Numbered from the stretch's first letter, positions 7,868 through 15,413 are shown. The stretch: DNA of 35,511 nt from C7867-001 sp035533615 (GCA_035533615.1 DATLTM010000028.1:1-35511), one strand, 5' to 3'. The notes: generated by a model not told the origin, from the sequence alone. Numbers and translations: made by a program.

Positions 7868-9665
7868 ACCGCGCTTTCTCTTGTTTAATCGCGAGAAGCT
7901 GCGATGGATCGGAGGTAATAATTTGGTCCTCAGTGTAGCTCGCGACGATCTTGATAGCGACGTGCTTGAGGCCCGCGAAGAAGAGCCCCTCGCCCACGCC
8001 GGCTTCAAGCAGGAGATATTTCTCTTCATCGGTGAGATTGAAGGTTTGCTGAAGCACGTCAATGGTCGTCGGTGACTGCTTCAACAGCAGTTGAAGCGAA
8101 GAATTCGTGAGGATTGGTCGACCGTATGGGCTCTTCAAGAAGTCTTCTACGTCTTGCGTGATGGTGCAGACGCCGAGGTAATATTTGCGCCCGCGCTTCG
8201 CGAGCGAATAGAGGAAGGAGGCGGTATCGTCACTCTTCATCATCCACCATGCTTCGTCGATGACCAGGAGTCGTTTCTTCATCTCATGCCGCACGGCATT
8301 CCAGATATAGTGTGTGATGATGTACATAGCAACCGGTTTCAGCTCGTCCTCCATGTCGCGCACCGAGAAGACCGCGAACTGCTGCTTCAAATCGAGGTTC
8401 GTTGGCTGATTGAGAAATCCTGCCCATGTACCGCGGGTGTACTTCGAGAGACGCTCGACCAGGGATTCACTTCCTTCCATGCCGGCGAGTACCTGTTCGA
8501 AATCAGAAAGAAGTGGCGGTTCCGCATTCGTAAAGTCCGCATCACCGGTGATATCTTTGAGTGAATATGTCTCGCTAATGGCGCGGTCAATGATGGCATC
8601 CTCTTCGGGAGAAAGGCCACTAAGCATGATACGGAAGAGCCCGACAAGCGTGATGATATTGGAGCGCAGGATGTCTTTCGGGTCCTCGTCCTCCTTCACT
8701 GGTGGTAGATCAAACGGATTGATATGGTGTTCGGAGGAGAGTGAGATATGGAAGGAGCGCCCGCCGGTGGCTTCGGCGAGTTGCTCATATTCGCGCTCGG
8801 GGTCGATAACGATAACCTCCGTCCCGAACATCAAGGAACGCAGAATCTCAAGCTTCGTCGCATAGCTTTTACCGGAACCGGACTTCGCGAAAACGACAGA
8901 ATTGTAGTTCTCAAGCGAGAAGCGGTCAAAGAGGATGAGCGAGGAGTTGTGACGATTGATGCCGTAGAGGATGCCGCGATCACTTGTGAGATCGAAGGAG
9001 ACAAAAGGAAAAAGTGAAGAGAGAGGCGCGGAATTCAGTTTCGAGTTGACGAGAAGCTCGTCGGTACCAAGGGGAAGACACGAACGGAACCCCTGTTCCT
9101 GCTGGAACAAAGCCGGCTTGGTATAGACAAGCTTGGCATCGAGGATGCCGCGGATATCACCTTCGGTCTTATCTATCTCCTCCTTCGTATCGCCGTAGAG
9201 CGCCAGGTAGAGGCCGACGTCGAAGAGTTTTTCCTGGGCCTGCTGCAGGCTGTCGCGGAGGCTCTCTAGATCTTGATATCCCGTATCGAGAAGCGGGTCG
9301 CGGACGAGCCCTTTCGCTTCACGTTCATTAATCTGGCTCTGGTATTCGGCGACTTTCTTCTGGAAACTGCGGAGTGCCTGCTCGGTCTCGATAGGATGGA
9401 TGAAAATGGAAACATCGAGCACCTTGTCGAGATTGATGATGGGCGAAAACCAGCTGTCAGAGAGAAAGCGCGGGTAGGAAATGGTATAGAAGGCACGCAC
9501 GAACTTTTCGCCAAGTTCAAGCTCGCGTGAACCAATCTTGAGTGCCGTCGGCGCGATAGTATCGACGAGGTCTAGAGAACCTTGCCGGTAGATATCTTTC
9601 GGAAGCACCGGCATTACTGATACCGGTTCTTCTTTTTTTCGGTTGAGAAAATCGAGGAGTGCCAT
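7848..9665 (-). CDS. virB4: VirB4/TraC-family type IV secretion ATPase
   Basis: This is a cytoplasmic AAA+ ATPase energising type IV secretion. The 605-aa product has an N-terminal VirB4/TraC-type region (about 1-240) and a C-terminal motor domain. The motor has Walker A AKSGSGKS at residues 260-267, VIVIDPEREYEQLAEA, and Walker B RLLVIDEAWW near 465-474, with a sensor-like TITQDVEDFL. The start MALLDFLNRKK at 9665 lies five bases after the upstream gene's stop; an earlier in-frame start at 9857 would run back through that gene. The family call is strong. Transport direction and substrate are not shown by the sequence, and no coupling protein or relaxase is in the window. Confidence 0.93.
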   Translation of the reverse strand: MALLDFLNRKKEEPVSVMPVLPKDIYRQGSLDLVDTIAPTALKIGSRELELGEKFVRAFYTISYPRFLSDSWFSPIINLDKVLDVSIFIHPIETEQALRSFQKKVAEYQSQINEREAKGLVRDPLLDTGYQDLESLRDSLQQAQEKLFDVGLYLALYGDTKEEIDKTEGDIRGILDAKLVYTKPALFQQEQGFRSCLPLGTDELLVNSKLNSAPLSSLFPFVSFDLTSDRGILYGINRHNSSLILFDRFSLENYNSVVFAKSGSGKSYATKLEILRSLMFGTEVIVIDPEREYEQLAEATGGRSFHISLSSEHHINPFDLPPVKEDEDPKDILRSNIITLVGLFRIMLSGLSPEEDAIIDRAISETYSLKDITGDADFTNAEPPLLSDFEQVLAGMEGSESLVERLSKYTRGTWAGFLNQPTNLDLKQQFAVFSVRDMEDELKPVAMYIITHYIWNAVRHEMKKRLLVIDEAWWMMKSDDTASFLYSLAKRGRKYYLGVCTITQDVEDFLKSPYGRPILTNSSLQLLLKQSPTTIDVLQQTFNLTDEEKYLLLEAGVGEGLFFAGLKHVAIKIVASYTEDQIITSDPSQLLAIKQEKARYAAEQK

Positions 9666-9669
9666 ATTA

Positions 9670-10305
9670 TTAATTATCGAGCCGGATTGGATTCTCAAGT
9701 TCGCCCGGATTGAACGAGCGATACAAAAGTTCGATGATTTCCTCTGTACCGAGAGGAACCGCGCGTACACCAGTACCGGAGAGTCCTCCCGCGATAAGAG
9801 TGAGCCTCTGTTCAATCTGTGCGCTGTCTTCTTCAAAAGAAGTTTCGGCGTGGGCACTCTTTACTGAGGCGCTATCACGCCGCAGGAAGCTGACTGCATT
9901 TGCAGGAGAGGAATGTGGTGCATAAGGCACGACGACGTAGAAGGATTTTGTCATGATATTTGCCTGATCGGTGAAAGAACGGACGAACTCGATATATTCG
10001 CGGAGCTGAATCCGCATCAGTTCCGTTTTTTGTTCAGGCTCTTTTTCCGCAAGAAGAGCAAGATAGGGGCGCAGATCCATCCGGCGCGAATTTATGACAA
10101 TTTGTATCGAAAAATCGAGCGTGTTGAGGAAATTCTGGAAACCAAGGGTAATAGCGTGCTGTTCGTCGGCCGACTTAAGCCCAAAGTTGACGGAAGAGCA
10201 AATAAGTACACCGCGATAGCTACCGTCTTTCAGAATAATGAGGCCGTTCCTGATCTCTTTGACCGGGACGAATTGCTGCGTTGCGTCTGCCGATGAGGTT
10301 GCCAT
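9670..10305 (-). CDS. VirB4/TraC N-terminal-domain-like protein
   Basis: This 211-aa soluble protein has the pattern of the TraC/VirB4 amino-terminal domain without any ATPase motif. GLIILKDGSYRGVLICSSVN is followed by DEQHAITLGFQNFLNTLDFS, IQIVINSRRMDLRPYLALL, and SFYVVVPYAPH. The C-terminal third has low-complexity charged sequence and then IEQRLTLIAGGLSGTGVRAV. It lies between prgI (one base from that gene's stop to this ATG) and virB4, so it is likely a split-off partner of the ATPase. No nucleotide-binding site is present. The family similarity is from memory of motif patterns, so it is moderately certain. Confidence 0.7.
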   Translation of the reverse strand: MATSSADATQQFVPVKEIRNGLIILKDGSYRGVLICSSVNFGLKSADEQHAITLGFQNFLNTLDFSIQIVINSRRMDLRPYLALLAEKEPEQKTELMRIQLREYIEFVRSFTDQANIMTKSFYVVVPYAPHSSPANAVSFLRRDSASVKSAHAETSFEEDSAQIEQRLTLIAGGLSGTGVRAVPLGTEEIIELLYRSFNPGELENPIRLDN

Positions 10306-10306
10306 A

Positions 10307-10738
10307 TTAGGATTTGGCGTCGCCCACGGATTTTACATCAAGCGACCAGGCAAGTTCCGAGAGTTTCCCGCGCGTCAGCCTCGGCCCGCCCCGGGACATG
10401 CGCAGGGCGGTTTCCGCCGCCGCTGCAGCGGCCGCCGCACCCTTCTCCGCGGCTTTCGGTGCAGTGTGTTTCCAGAGGAAGAGCTTTGAACCCGTATAGT
10501 AATTGAATCCCGCCTCGATAACTTCTATGAAAGGTTTGCCATTCACTTTATAAAAAGCGAGTCCTGCCGCAAGTGCTGCGATCGGCGCCGAAAACAAAAG
10601 GGCGACGATAGGAGGCAGATATGCAAAGAAAATAACACAGAGACCGGTCGCGCCGGCGACATAAATGAATTGCTTCAATGTCAAAGGTCCGATGATCTTA
10701 TCTTCGACCTCTATGAATTGCGGAACTTGGTATTCCAT
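10307..10738 (-). CDS. prgI: PrgI/VirB3-like membrane protein
   Basis: The 143-aa product has the PrgI family hallmark at its N-terminus (MEYQVPQFIEVEDKIIGPLT, then LKQFIYVAGATGL). Two membrane helices lie around residues 26-65 (CVIFFAYLPPIVALLFSAPI, LAAGLAFYKV), with KPFIEVIEAGFNYYTGSKLFLW just after them. PrgI is the Gram-positive and Patescibacteria counterpart of VirB3, which docks the VirB4 ATPase to the membrane. The C-terminal 55 residues are Ala-rich and low complexity. It is first in the unit prgI, VirB4-N-like, virB4, membrane protein. A TATACT lies six nt before the ATG. Confidence 0.9.
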   Translation of the reverse strand: MEYQVPQFIEVEDKIIGPLTLKQFIYVAGATGLCVIFFAYLPPIVALLFSAPIAALAAGLAFYKVNGKPFIEVIEAGFNYYTGSKLFLWKHTAPKAAEKGAAAAAAAAETALRMSRGGPRLTRGKLSELAWSLDVKSVGDAKS

Positions 10739-10744
10739 CTCTTC

Positions 10745-10750
10745 AGTATA
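10745..10750 (-). promoter_or_regulatory. -10 element of the prgI-virB4 unit
   Basis: Minus-strand TATACT is followed by GAAGAG and then the prgI ATG, so the predicted transcript has no or almost no leader. The purine-rich GAAGAG is too close to the ATG to act as a normal ribosome binding site. Confidence 0.55.
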
Positions 10751-10844
10751 GCAGCAGTGTATAACGAAAAATGTGGTGAAGCAGTGGGTATATGCTTTAT
10801 GTGTTGGGTTCGTTCTTTAGACTGGGAATCTGAAAGGAGGCCCC

Positions 10845-11024
10845 ATGAAATGCGAATACTGCGGCGGGCTCCTTCTAGGAAGGAGACTAATGGTTCAGGT
10901 AAATGGGAGGAAGTATAGTTTCTGCAAACGCTCAATTACTATCGCTCCAAGTTGTCTCGGCAGTTTTATGCGAGAACATAGGGCTGAAATCCAACAATAT
11001 AAGCCAGTTTCATCTACTCTTTAA
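10845..11024 (+). CDS. 59-aa zinc-ribbon/TRASH-like small protein
   Basis: This small ORF is preceded by a full AAAGGAGG at 10833-10840, four nt before ATG 10845. That is the strongest Shine-Dalgarno I see in the window. The protein starts MKCEYCGGLLLGRRL, has VNGRKYSFCKRS, and then SCLGSFMREHRAEIQQY. Cys3 and Cys6 form a CxxC knuckle; Cys27 and Cys37 could be the second pair. The pattern CxxCG...G+xYxFC...C..F..E recalls TRASH-type metal-binding domains, but with nine residues instead of three between the last two Cys. It is followed at once by a terminator. No function can be assigned; metal sensing or delivery is a guess. Confidence 0.7.
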   Translation: MKCEYCGGLLLGRRLMVQVNGRKYSFCKRSITIAPSCLGSFMREHRAEIQQYKPVSSTL

Positions 11025-11027
11025 ATT

Positions 11028-11060
11028 AAAAGAGAGGTCGAAGAGACCCCTCTTTTCTTT
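11028..11060. terminator. Bidirectional intrinsic terminator
   Basis: Stem AAAAGAG + GGTC (11028-11039) pairs with GACC + CTCTTTT (11045-11056) across one A/C mismatch with a five-base loop. T-rich sequence follows on the plus strand and A-rich sequence precedes it, so it can serve both the zinc-ribbon gene and the convergent M50 protease gene. Confidence 0.75.
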
Positions 11061-11071
11061 CTATACATGCG

Positions 11072-11710
11072 CTATGTAATACTGCTGCCCGTTAGGAGTC
11101 CGAAAAGCCAAGTGACGAGATTGAAGAACGGCCCGGCAAAAAGATAAGAGAAGACGACGAGAAAGAGAAGGAGCGAGAGCATCCCCATCGTTCGAATCCT
11201 GTGCTCGAAGCGCCTAAGGCCATTAGCAAGATGCCAAGGAAGAGCAGCGCGCAGGGCTGTGAAGCCATCCAGAGGCGGGAACGGGATGAGATTGAAGAGA
11301 CCGAGGAAGAGATTGACGAAGGCGATGTCCGCGGCGAGTGAGAGCGCTGCCTGGTCGAGTCCGGCCGCTGCACCATAGCGCACGATGAGGCCGAAGATGA
11401 CAGCGAGAAAGATATTCGTCGCGCTGCCAGCTGCGGCGACAATCGCTTCACCCCAGCGACGGGCCCTCAGATTGTAGGGATTATACGGAACCGGTTTTGC
11501 CCAGCCGAAGAATATCGGCGAGCCGGTGAAGACAAGGAGTGCAGGAATGATGATCGAACCCATTAGGTCGAGATGCGGAAGGGGGTTAAGGGTGAGGCGG
11601 CCGGCGAGCCGCGCGGTAGGGTCACCGAGCGCGTCTGCCGCATAGCCGTGCGATACCTCATGCGCGATAATAGAGAGGATGAGGACGATAAAGGCGAGGA
11701 GAGTGGCCAT
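11072..11710 (-). CDS. Site-2 protease-type M50 metallopeptidase
   Basis: This is an intramembrane zinc protease of 212 aa with several membrane helices. The zinc motif HEVSHG is at residues 17-22 in the first helix (MATLLAFIVLILSIIAHEVS). The second zinc ligand motif NLIPFPPLDG lies in a late helix. GWAKPVPYNPYNLR is the conserved loop of the FtsH-independent 'SpoIVFB/YwhC' subgroup without a PDZ domain. It probably cleaves a membrane-bound regulator or small signal peptides; the substrate is unknown. It is divergent from rpmB, sharing an overlapping -10 region about 22 nt before its ATG. Confidence 0.9.
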   Translation of the reverse strand: MATLLAFIVLILSIIAHEVSHGYAADALGDPTARLAGRLTLNPLPHLDLMGSIIIPALLVFTGSPIFFGWAKPVPYNPYNLRARRWGEAIVAAAGSATNIFLAVIFGLIVRYGAAAGLDQAALSLAADIAFVNLFLGLFNLIPFPPLDGFTALRAALPWHLANGLRRFEHRIRTMGMLSLLLFLVVFSYLFAGPFFNLVTWLFGLLTGSSIT

Positions 11711-11731
11711 GTGGTTGCTGATTTGTTCCCC

Positions 11732-11738
11732 TATGCTA
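11732..11738. promoter_or_regulatory. Overlapping divergent -10 elements, M50 protease and rpmB
   Basis: Plus-strand TATGCT (11732-11737) and minus-strand TAGCAT (11733-11738) share five bases. The first lies 14 nt before the rpmB ATG and the second 22 nt before the M50 ATG. No clear -35 boxes are seen. Confidence 0.35.
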
Positions 11739-11751
11739 CCATGCGACGACT

Positions 11752-11994
11752 ATGGCACGCAGCTGCGACATAACCGGCAAGAGCACGCAAATCGGCGGGC
11801 GGTATTCCAATCGTACACGCGCGACGCAATTCAATCCAACCGGCAAGATCCGCCGCAAGGCTAATCTTCAGAAGCGCCGCATTTATGTGCCCGAACTCAA
11901 AAAAACAGTTGTCATTGACGTCTCGATGAAAGGTCTCAAGACCATTAAGAAGAACGGTGCTTTTGCGGCGCTTAAGAAAGCGAAGGTCATCTGA
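11752..11994 (+). CDS. rpmB: 50S ribosomal protein bL28
   Basis: This is an 80-aa large-subunit ribosomal protein. It starts MARSCDITGKSTQIGGRYSN, followed by RTRATQFNPTGKIRRKANLQKRRIYVPE, then an ISVS-type strand (VVIDVSMKGLKTIKKNG). These are the standard bL28 blocks, with the NRTRATQFNPT segment in place of SHANNKTKRRFLPN. The CxxC zinc knuckle of some bL28 proteins is absent. The gene is single, with its own promoter and terminator. Confidence 0.95.
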   Translation: MARSCDITGKSTQIGGRYSNRTRATQFNPTGKIRRKANLQKRRIYVPELKKTVVIDVSMKGLKTIKKNGAFAALKKAKVI

Positions 11995-12025
11995 TCTTTA
12001 TTACCATTCCATTGTTCTGAAGCAG

Positions 12026-12047
12026 AAACGCCCATAGGGGCGTTTTT
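12026..12047 (+). terminator. Intrinsic terminator of rpmB
   Basis: AAACGCCC (12026-12033), loop ATAG, GGGCGTTT (12038-12045), then further T residues. This is a textbook perfect 8-bp stem with a T tract, 32 nt after the rpmB stop. Confidence 0.9.
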
Positions 12048-12299
12048 CTTATGTTTATAGCAATTAACAACTCTAGATATCATTGCCGAGAAACTATATC
12101 CCGGTTCAGCATTCCCGACAGTTCACCGATGGAGGTCTTTTTGTACCTATAAGAATAAATAATGGTATCGATTGAGCGTGGCATAAACATTGTCTTATAC
12201 CTATGAATGTTTCCTGTGATGAGCTCAAAAAACAAGAGGATAAAAGATTCTCGACAATGAGAGTAGCATAGCCAAAGGTGTATGGTACATTTTATATCT
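12048..12299. other. Intergenic region upstream of superoxide dismutase
   Basis: About 250 bases hold no convincing gene. Short ORFs on the minus strand have no coherent protein character. The only feature I can support is a TACATT hexamer at 12286-12291, eight nt before the ATG at 12300, in the same position as other presumed -10 elements in this window. AAGGTG at 12275-12280 is badly spaced for either possible start. Confidence 0.4.
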
Positions 12300-12890
12300 A
12301 TGATATACACACCAAAAACATTCAATCTGCCGGTGCTGGAGGGGCTTTCTGAAAAACAAATTAAGGTGCATCTTGCCCTCTACGAGGGCTATGTGAAGAA
12401 TCTTAATCTGCTTATGAACACCATCGCCGCGTATCAAAATACTGACGATGAGGGCGGCAAATATGCAATAGCCGAGATGCGTCGCCGTATGGGCTTTGAG
12501 TTCGATGGTATGCGCATGCACGAATACTATTTTGAGCAGTTTGAGGGCGAGAAAGGTGGTAGTCCAGAATCAGAGCTCGCGAAGGCGGCCGCCAAGAAGT
12601 ATGGGAGTGGAGAGAATTTCCTGAAGCATATCCGCGAAGTTGCCGGGAGTCGTGGCATCGGTTGGGTGGTGGTGTATGCCGACCCGAAGGGAAAGACGAT
12701 TCATACGGTCTTTGTTGGTGATCACGAGATTGGGCAGCTTGCCGGTCTTCCTATCTTACTCGCACTCGATCTCTGGGAGCACGCGTATATGGTGGACTAT
12801 GTGCCCGCCGAGAAGAAAAACTACATTGACGCCTTCTTCGCGAATCTCAACTGGGCCATTGTAGAGAAACGCTTCGATGCCGCAATATAA
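12300..12890 (+). CDS. sod: Fe/Mn superoxide dismutase
   Basis: This enzyme converts superoxide to oxygen and hydrogen peroxide. The 196-aa product keeps His74 (GMRMHEYYF) and Asp157/His161 in DLWEHAYMVDY, the metal-ligand block. In the first helix (QIKVHLALYEGYVKNLN) His24 is the only candidate ligand, one position out of register with the usual HxxxHHxxYVxNLN, and the usual HH pair is replaced by Leu-Tyr. The residue four before His74 is Gly, as in Mn enzymes. GDHEIG puts His142 where Mn enzymes have Gln and some Fe or cambialistic enzymes have His. Start 12300 is preferred to 12282 because it places TACATT eight nt upstream. Metal choice cannot be settled by eye. Confidence 0.9.
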   Translation: MIYTPKTFNLPVLEGLSEKQIKVHLALYEGYVKNLNLLMNTIAAYQNTDDEGGKYAIAEMRRRMGFEFDGMRMHEYYFEQFEGEKGGSPESELAKAAAKKYGSGENFLKHIREVAGSRGIGWVVVYADPKGKTIHTVFVGDHEIGQLAGLPILLALDLWEHAYMVDYVPAEKKNYIDAFFANLNWAIVEKRFDAAI

Positions 12891-13122
12891 GCAAAATCTT
12901 TGTAAGTAGCGAGCACGAGCCATAACGGGAATAAGGGAAGCATAAATGTCGCGAACGAAAGTTTCGCTGTCTTTTGTGCGGCTCATATTTTGTATATGCG
13001 TTTTGGTGAGGGTATGCCAGATACGCGAGTATGGTGCTGAACAATGGCACAGCCGCACCGAAGAGAAGAGCTCCCTCGCGAAATCCTGCGAGCGTCGAAA
13101 GTTCCATCGAGAACTGTGCCAT
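12821..13122 (-). pseudogene. Possible frameshifted small membrane protein
   Basis: The 290-bp gap between the dismutase and RNase HI genes has two membrane-helix-like segments on the minus strand in different frames. From ATG 13122 one reads MAQFSMELSTLAGFREG, then ALLFGAAVPLFSTILAYLAY. Near 12976-12990 the hydrophobic reading moves to another frame: TAKLSFATFMLPLFPLWLVL, then ATYKDFAYIAAS. That frame ends at 12821 inside the dismutase gene. A single-base indel around ACAAAATATGAG would join them. It could be a decayed gene, a sequencing error, or chance; the uninterrupted 91-aa frame is the other option. Confidence 0.3.
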
Positions 13123-13182
13123 CGGTGTCGTAAGTAGATTCGCCGGTGTGGAAGCAGGCGAATATTAATACATGGTTTCATG

Positions 13183-13605
13183 TTACGCACCACGGTCCAT
13201 TGCCTCGTTGGCGAGGGCGTCCGCATCGCCATTCTGTTCGCGCGGAACATGTGTGAAAATGACGGTCCCGAAGGCCGCGGCAACCTGTGCAAGGCGCGCC
13301 TGCTGTTCTTTTAATACTGGGTGACGCACCTTATATTCCTTTCTCATCTGCTTCACGACGAGCTCGCTATCCATTTTTACCGTTACCTCAGTCGTTCCTC
13401 GCTTTTCCGGCGGAACGAGTTTTGTGAGTTCTTTGAATGCGAGAACCACCGCTTCATATTCGGCGAAATTATTCGTACACGTACCGAGGAATTGCGAGAC
13501 GCTCGCGACCGAATTCCCCAAATAATCGCGTATCATTGCGCCCGCGCCGGCCGGCCCCGGGTTCCCCCGTGAGCCGCCGTCGGCATGGATTGTAAAAGAA
13601 GCCAT
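13183..13605 (-). CDS. rnhA: RNase HI-like ribonuclease
   Basis: It degrades RNA in RNA-DNA hybrids. The 140-aa product has the nucleotide motif HADGGSRGNPGPAG with Asp9, NNFAEYEAV with Glu49, VKMDSELVVKQM with Asp79, and NGDADALANEAMD with the final acid (Asp127 or Asp129). All four catalytic acids are therefore present. It is the compact bacterial/archaeal 'RNase HI-like' type lacking the basic protrusion of the E. coli enzyme. ATG 13605 has no Shine-Dalgarno; TATAGT ends 7 nt upstream. Confidence 0.92.
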   Translation of the reverse strand: MASFTIHADGGSRGNPGPAGAGAMIRDYLGNSVASVSQFLGTCTNNFAEYEAVVLAFKELTKLVPPEKRGTTEVTVKMDSELVVKQMRKEYKVRHPVLKEQQARLAQVAAAFGTVIFTHVPREQNGDADALANEAMDRGA

Positions 13606-13612
13606 GCTGACT

Positions 13613-13618
13613 ACTATA
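13613..13618 (-). promoter_or_regulatory. -10 element of the RNase HI gene
   Basis: Minus-strand TATAGT is followed by seven bases and then ATG 13605, giving a predicted leaderless start. Confidence 0.5.
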
Positions 13619-13665
13619 CCCCAGTAAGATAAGTTAATGCGATAGATAGTAGTAATCGAGATGTT

Positions 13666-15405
13666 TTATTTCACGGGATCGGCAACTCTGATATCCAAAA
13701 GTCGCAGGCGGACAGGGTTACCTCGACTGAAAGTGTCTCGCTCGAGGTGCGCGAGCAGGTTCACGCGGCTGCCACGCACGAGTGTATTCGCGATGCGCGC
13801 GGCCGTTCCTTTGATGAAAAATGTCACCGCGTCGATGCTCCCGCTTTCCTCCCGCATATTAATTTTTAATTTTAAATGCTCCGCTGCTTTTCCAAAACGT
13901 GAAATCTCTCGCACCGCGACCTCGCGCAAAAGAAACACGGGCTTTGGGTTTTGCTGGCCGAATGGGGCGAGTCGTTCAATCTTCTTTAAGAAAGTGTGTG
14001 TCGCTTCCTCGGGAATGATTGCAGCATCGGCGCGAGCGAGGAGCGAATCAATTTGCTTAGTATTGGCGGTAATGCGCGCGTATGCTTCAACGAGCCGATC
14101 CTCTAGGAAAAATACCTCGGTATCAATGACAGTGAAACCGCCCGCAACCGCATGCCCGCCGAATTGTGCGAACGTATTCTCGGTTGCTCGCATCAACTCC
14201 ATAATAGGTGTCGTGCCACCGCTCCGCACTGAACCCTTCAAACTCAAATTTCCTTCCCGGCCCCAGAGAAACACTGGACGTTCATATTCATCAGCAATCG
14301 TATTTGCGACGAGACCGAGAAGTGCCGGCCGCCACTCCGGATCGCCGAGTGCGATGATGCTGCGCATTTCCCCCCGTTCTTTGAGCCGCGTGTGTACCGC
14401 ACGTGTGATGGCGCCCACTTGGGCCTTGCGCTCGCGATTCAGCTTTTCAAGTTTCTTTGCGAGCATGTCGGCCTCGCTCTCGTCGGCGGTCGTAAAGAGA
14501 CGGAATGCATCACGTGCTTCTCCCATTCGGCTCGCGGCATTTACGCGCGGCGCGATCATAAAACCGACGTCGTCTTCGGTAATCGCACGTTGTTCTACGC
14601 GCATACCGCGAAGCAATTTCTGTAGGCCGATGCGTGGGGATTTCTTAATCACTTTAAGTCCGTACGTCGCGAGAAGACGATTCTCACCGACGAGCGGAAC
14701 CATATCAGCGATCGTGGCGAGTCCGACCATGTCCAGAAGCCACTTCTCCCACCCCTTCGGCACTTTCTCGCGTAATCCAGGCTCGACAGCGAGTGTTGCA
14801 CACACCAGTTTCCATGCAACACTGGAACCGCAGAGACTTTTGTACGGATACGTTTCATCAGCGCGCGCATTGGGATTCAGTACTGCAAATGCACCCGGTA
14901 ATTTCTCTTGCGGTAAATGATGATCTGTGACGATAACTGCCATACCGAGTTCATTTGCGCGCGCAATCGGTATGACATCCGTGATACCGGAATCCACGGT
15001 GACAATGAGTTTCGTTCCGTCTCGCGCGAGCTTCTCGATGCCGCCGATGTTCATGCCGTATCCCTCAAGGTGGCGGTGCGGAATATAATTTTCAAAATTC
15101 GCACCAGCCTTCCTAAGAAAATCGTGGAGGAGCACGGCGCCCGGGATGCCGTCGCAATCGTAATCGCTCCACACGACTATCTGCTCCCCCGAGAGGATGG
15201 CGCGCGCAAATCGCTCCGCAGCTTTGTGCATATCTATCATCAGGAACGGATCGTGAAGATGTTCAGAGTAAGACGGATTCAAGAATTTTTCCGCCTCTTC
15301 TTTCGTCGTGATGCCGCGGCGCGCTAAGAGCGCCGCGGTGAGGTCATCATGTTCTGCGAGTTCTTTGCGCAGTGTGTCGTCAAGCGGATCGTGGAGCGGA
15401 AACAT
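13666..15405 (-). CDS. recJ: Single-stranded-DNA-specific exonuclease RecJ
   Basis: RecJ is a 5'-to-3' single-strand exonuclease used in recombination and mismatch repair. The 579-aa product carries the DHH-family motifs in order: VVWSDYDCDGIPGAV (motif I), VTVDSGITD, VIVTDHHLPQ (the DHH motif), a long linker with NAASRMGEARDA, and the DHHA1 signature GGHAVAGGFTV. The C-terminal OB-like domain ends VRLRLLDIRVADPVK. The length is normal. The start at 15405 is leaderless-like with TACAAT eight nt upstream. It is divergent from the HIT gene with only 26 bases between the two start codons. Confidence 0.96.
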   Translation of the reverse strand: MFPLHDPLDDTLRKELAEHDDLTAALLARRGITTKEEAEKFLNPSYSEHLHDPFLMIDMHKAAERFARAILSGEQIVVWSDYDCDGIPGAVLLHDFLRKAGANFENYIPHRHLEGYGMNIGGIEKLARDGTKLIVTVDSGITDVIPIARANELGMAVIVTDHHLPQEKLPGAFAVLNPNARADETYPYKSLCGSSVAWKLVCATLAVEPGLREKVPKGWEKWLLDMVGLATIADMVPLVGENRLLATYGLKVIKKSPRIGLQKLLRGMRVEQRAITEDDVGFMIAPRVNAASRMGEARDAFRLFTTADESEADMLAKKLEKLNRERKAQVGAITRAVHTRLKERGEMRSIIALGDPEWRPALLGLVANTIADEYERPVFLWGREGNLSLKGSVRSGGTTPIMELMRATENTFAQFGGHAVAGGFTVIDTEVFFLEDRLVEAYARITANTKQIDSLLARADAAIIPEEATHTFLKKIERLAPFGQQNPKPVFLLREVAVREISRFGKAAEHLKLKINMREESGSIDAVTFFIKGTAARIANTLVRGSRVNLLAHLERDTFSRGNPVRLRLLDIRVADPVK

Positions 15406-15413
15406 GTGGCACT

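Noticed and set aside
3764..10738. The VirB-like locus as an integrated conjugative element
   Set aside because: No relaxase, coupling protein, integrase, origin of transfer or flanking repeats; it sits beside the conserved origin genes.
12282..12299. Upstream ATG 12282 as the dismutase start
   Set aside because: It adds six residues not typical of the family, and the AAGGTG before it is one base from the ATG; the 12300 start fits the promoter spacing seen elsewhere.
13661..14920. 419-codon open frame antisense to recJ
   Set aside because: Arg/Ser/Thr-rich low-complexity translation with no domains, opposite a complete recJ; a shadow frame.
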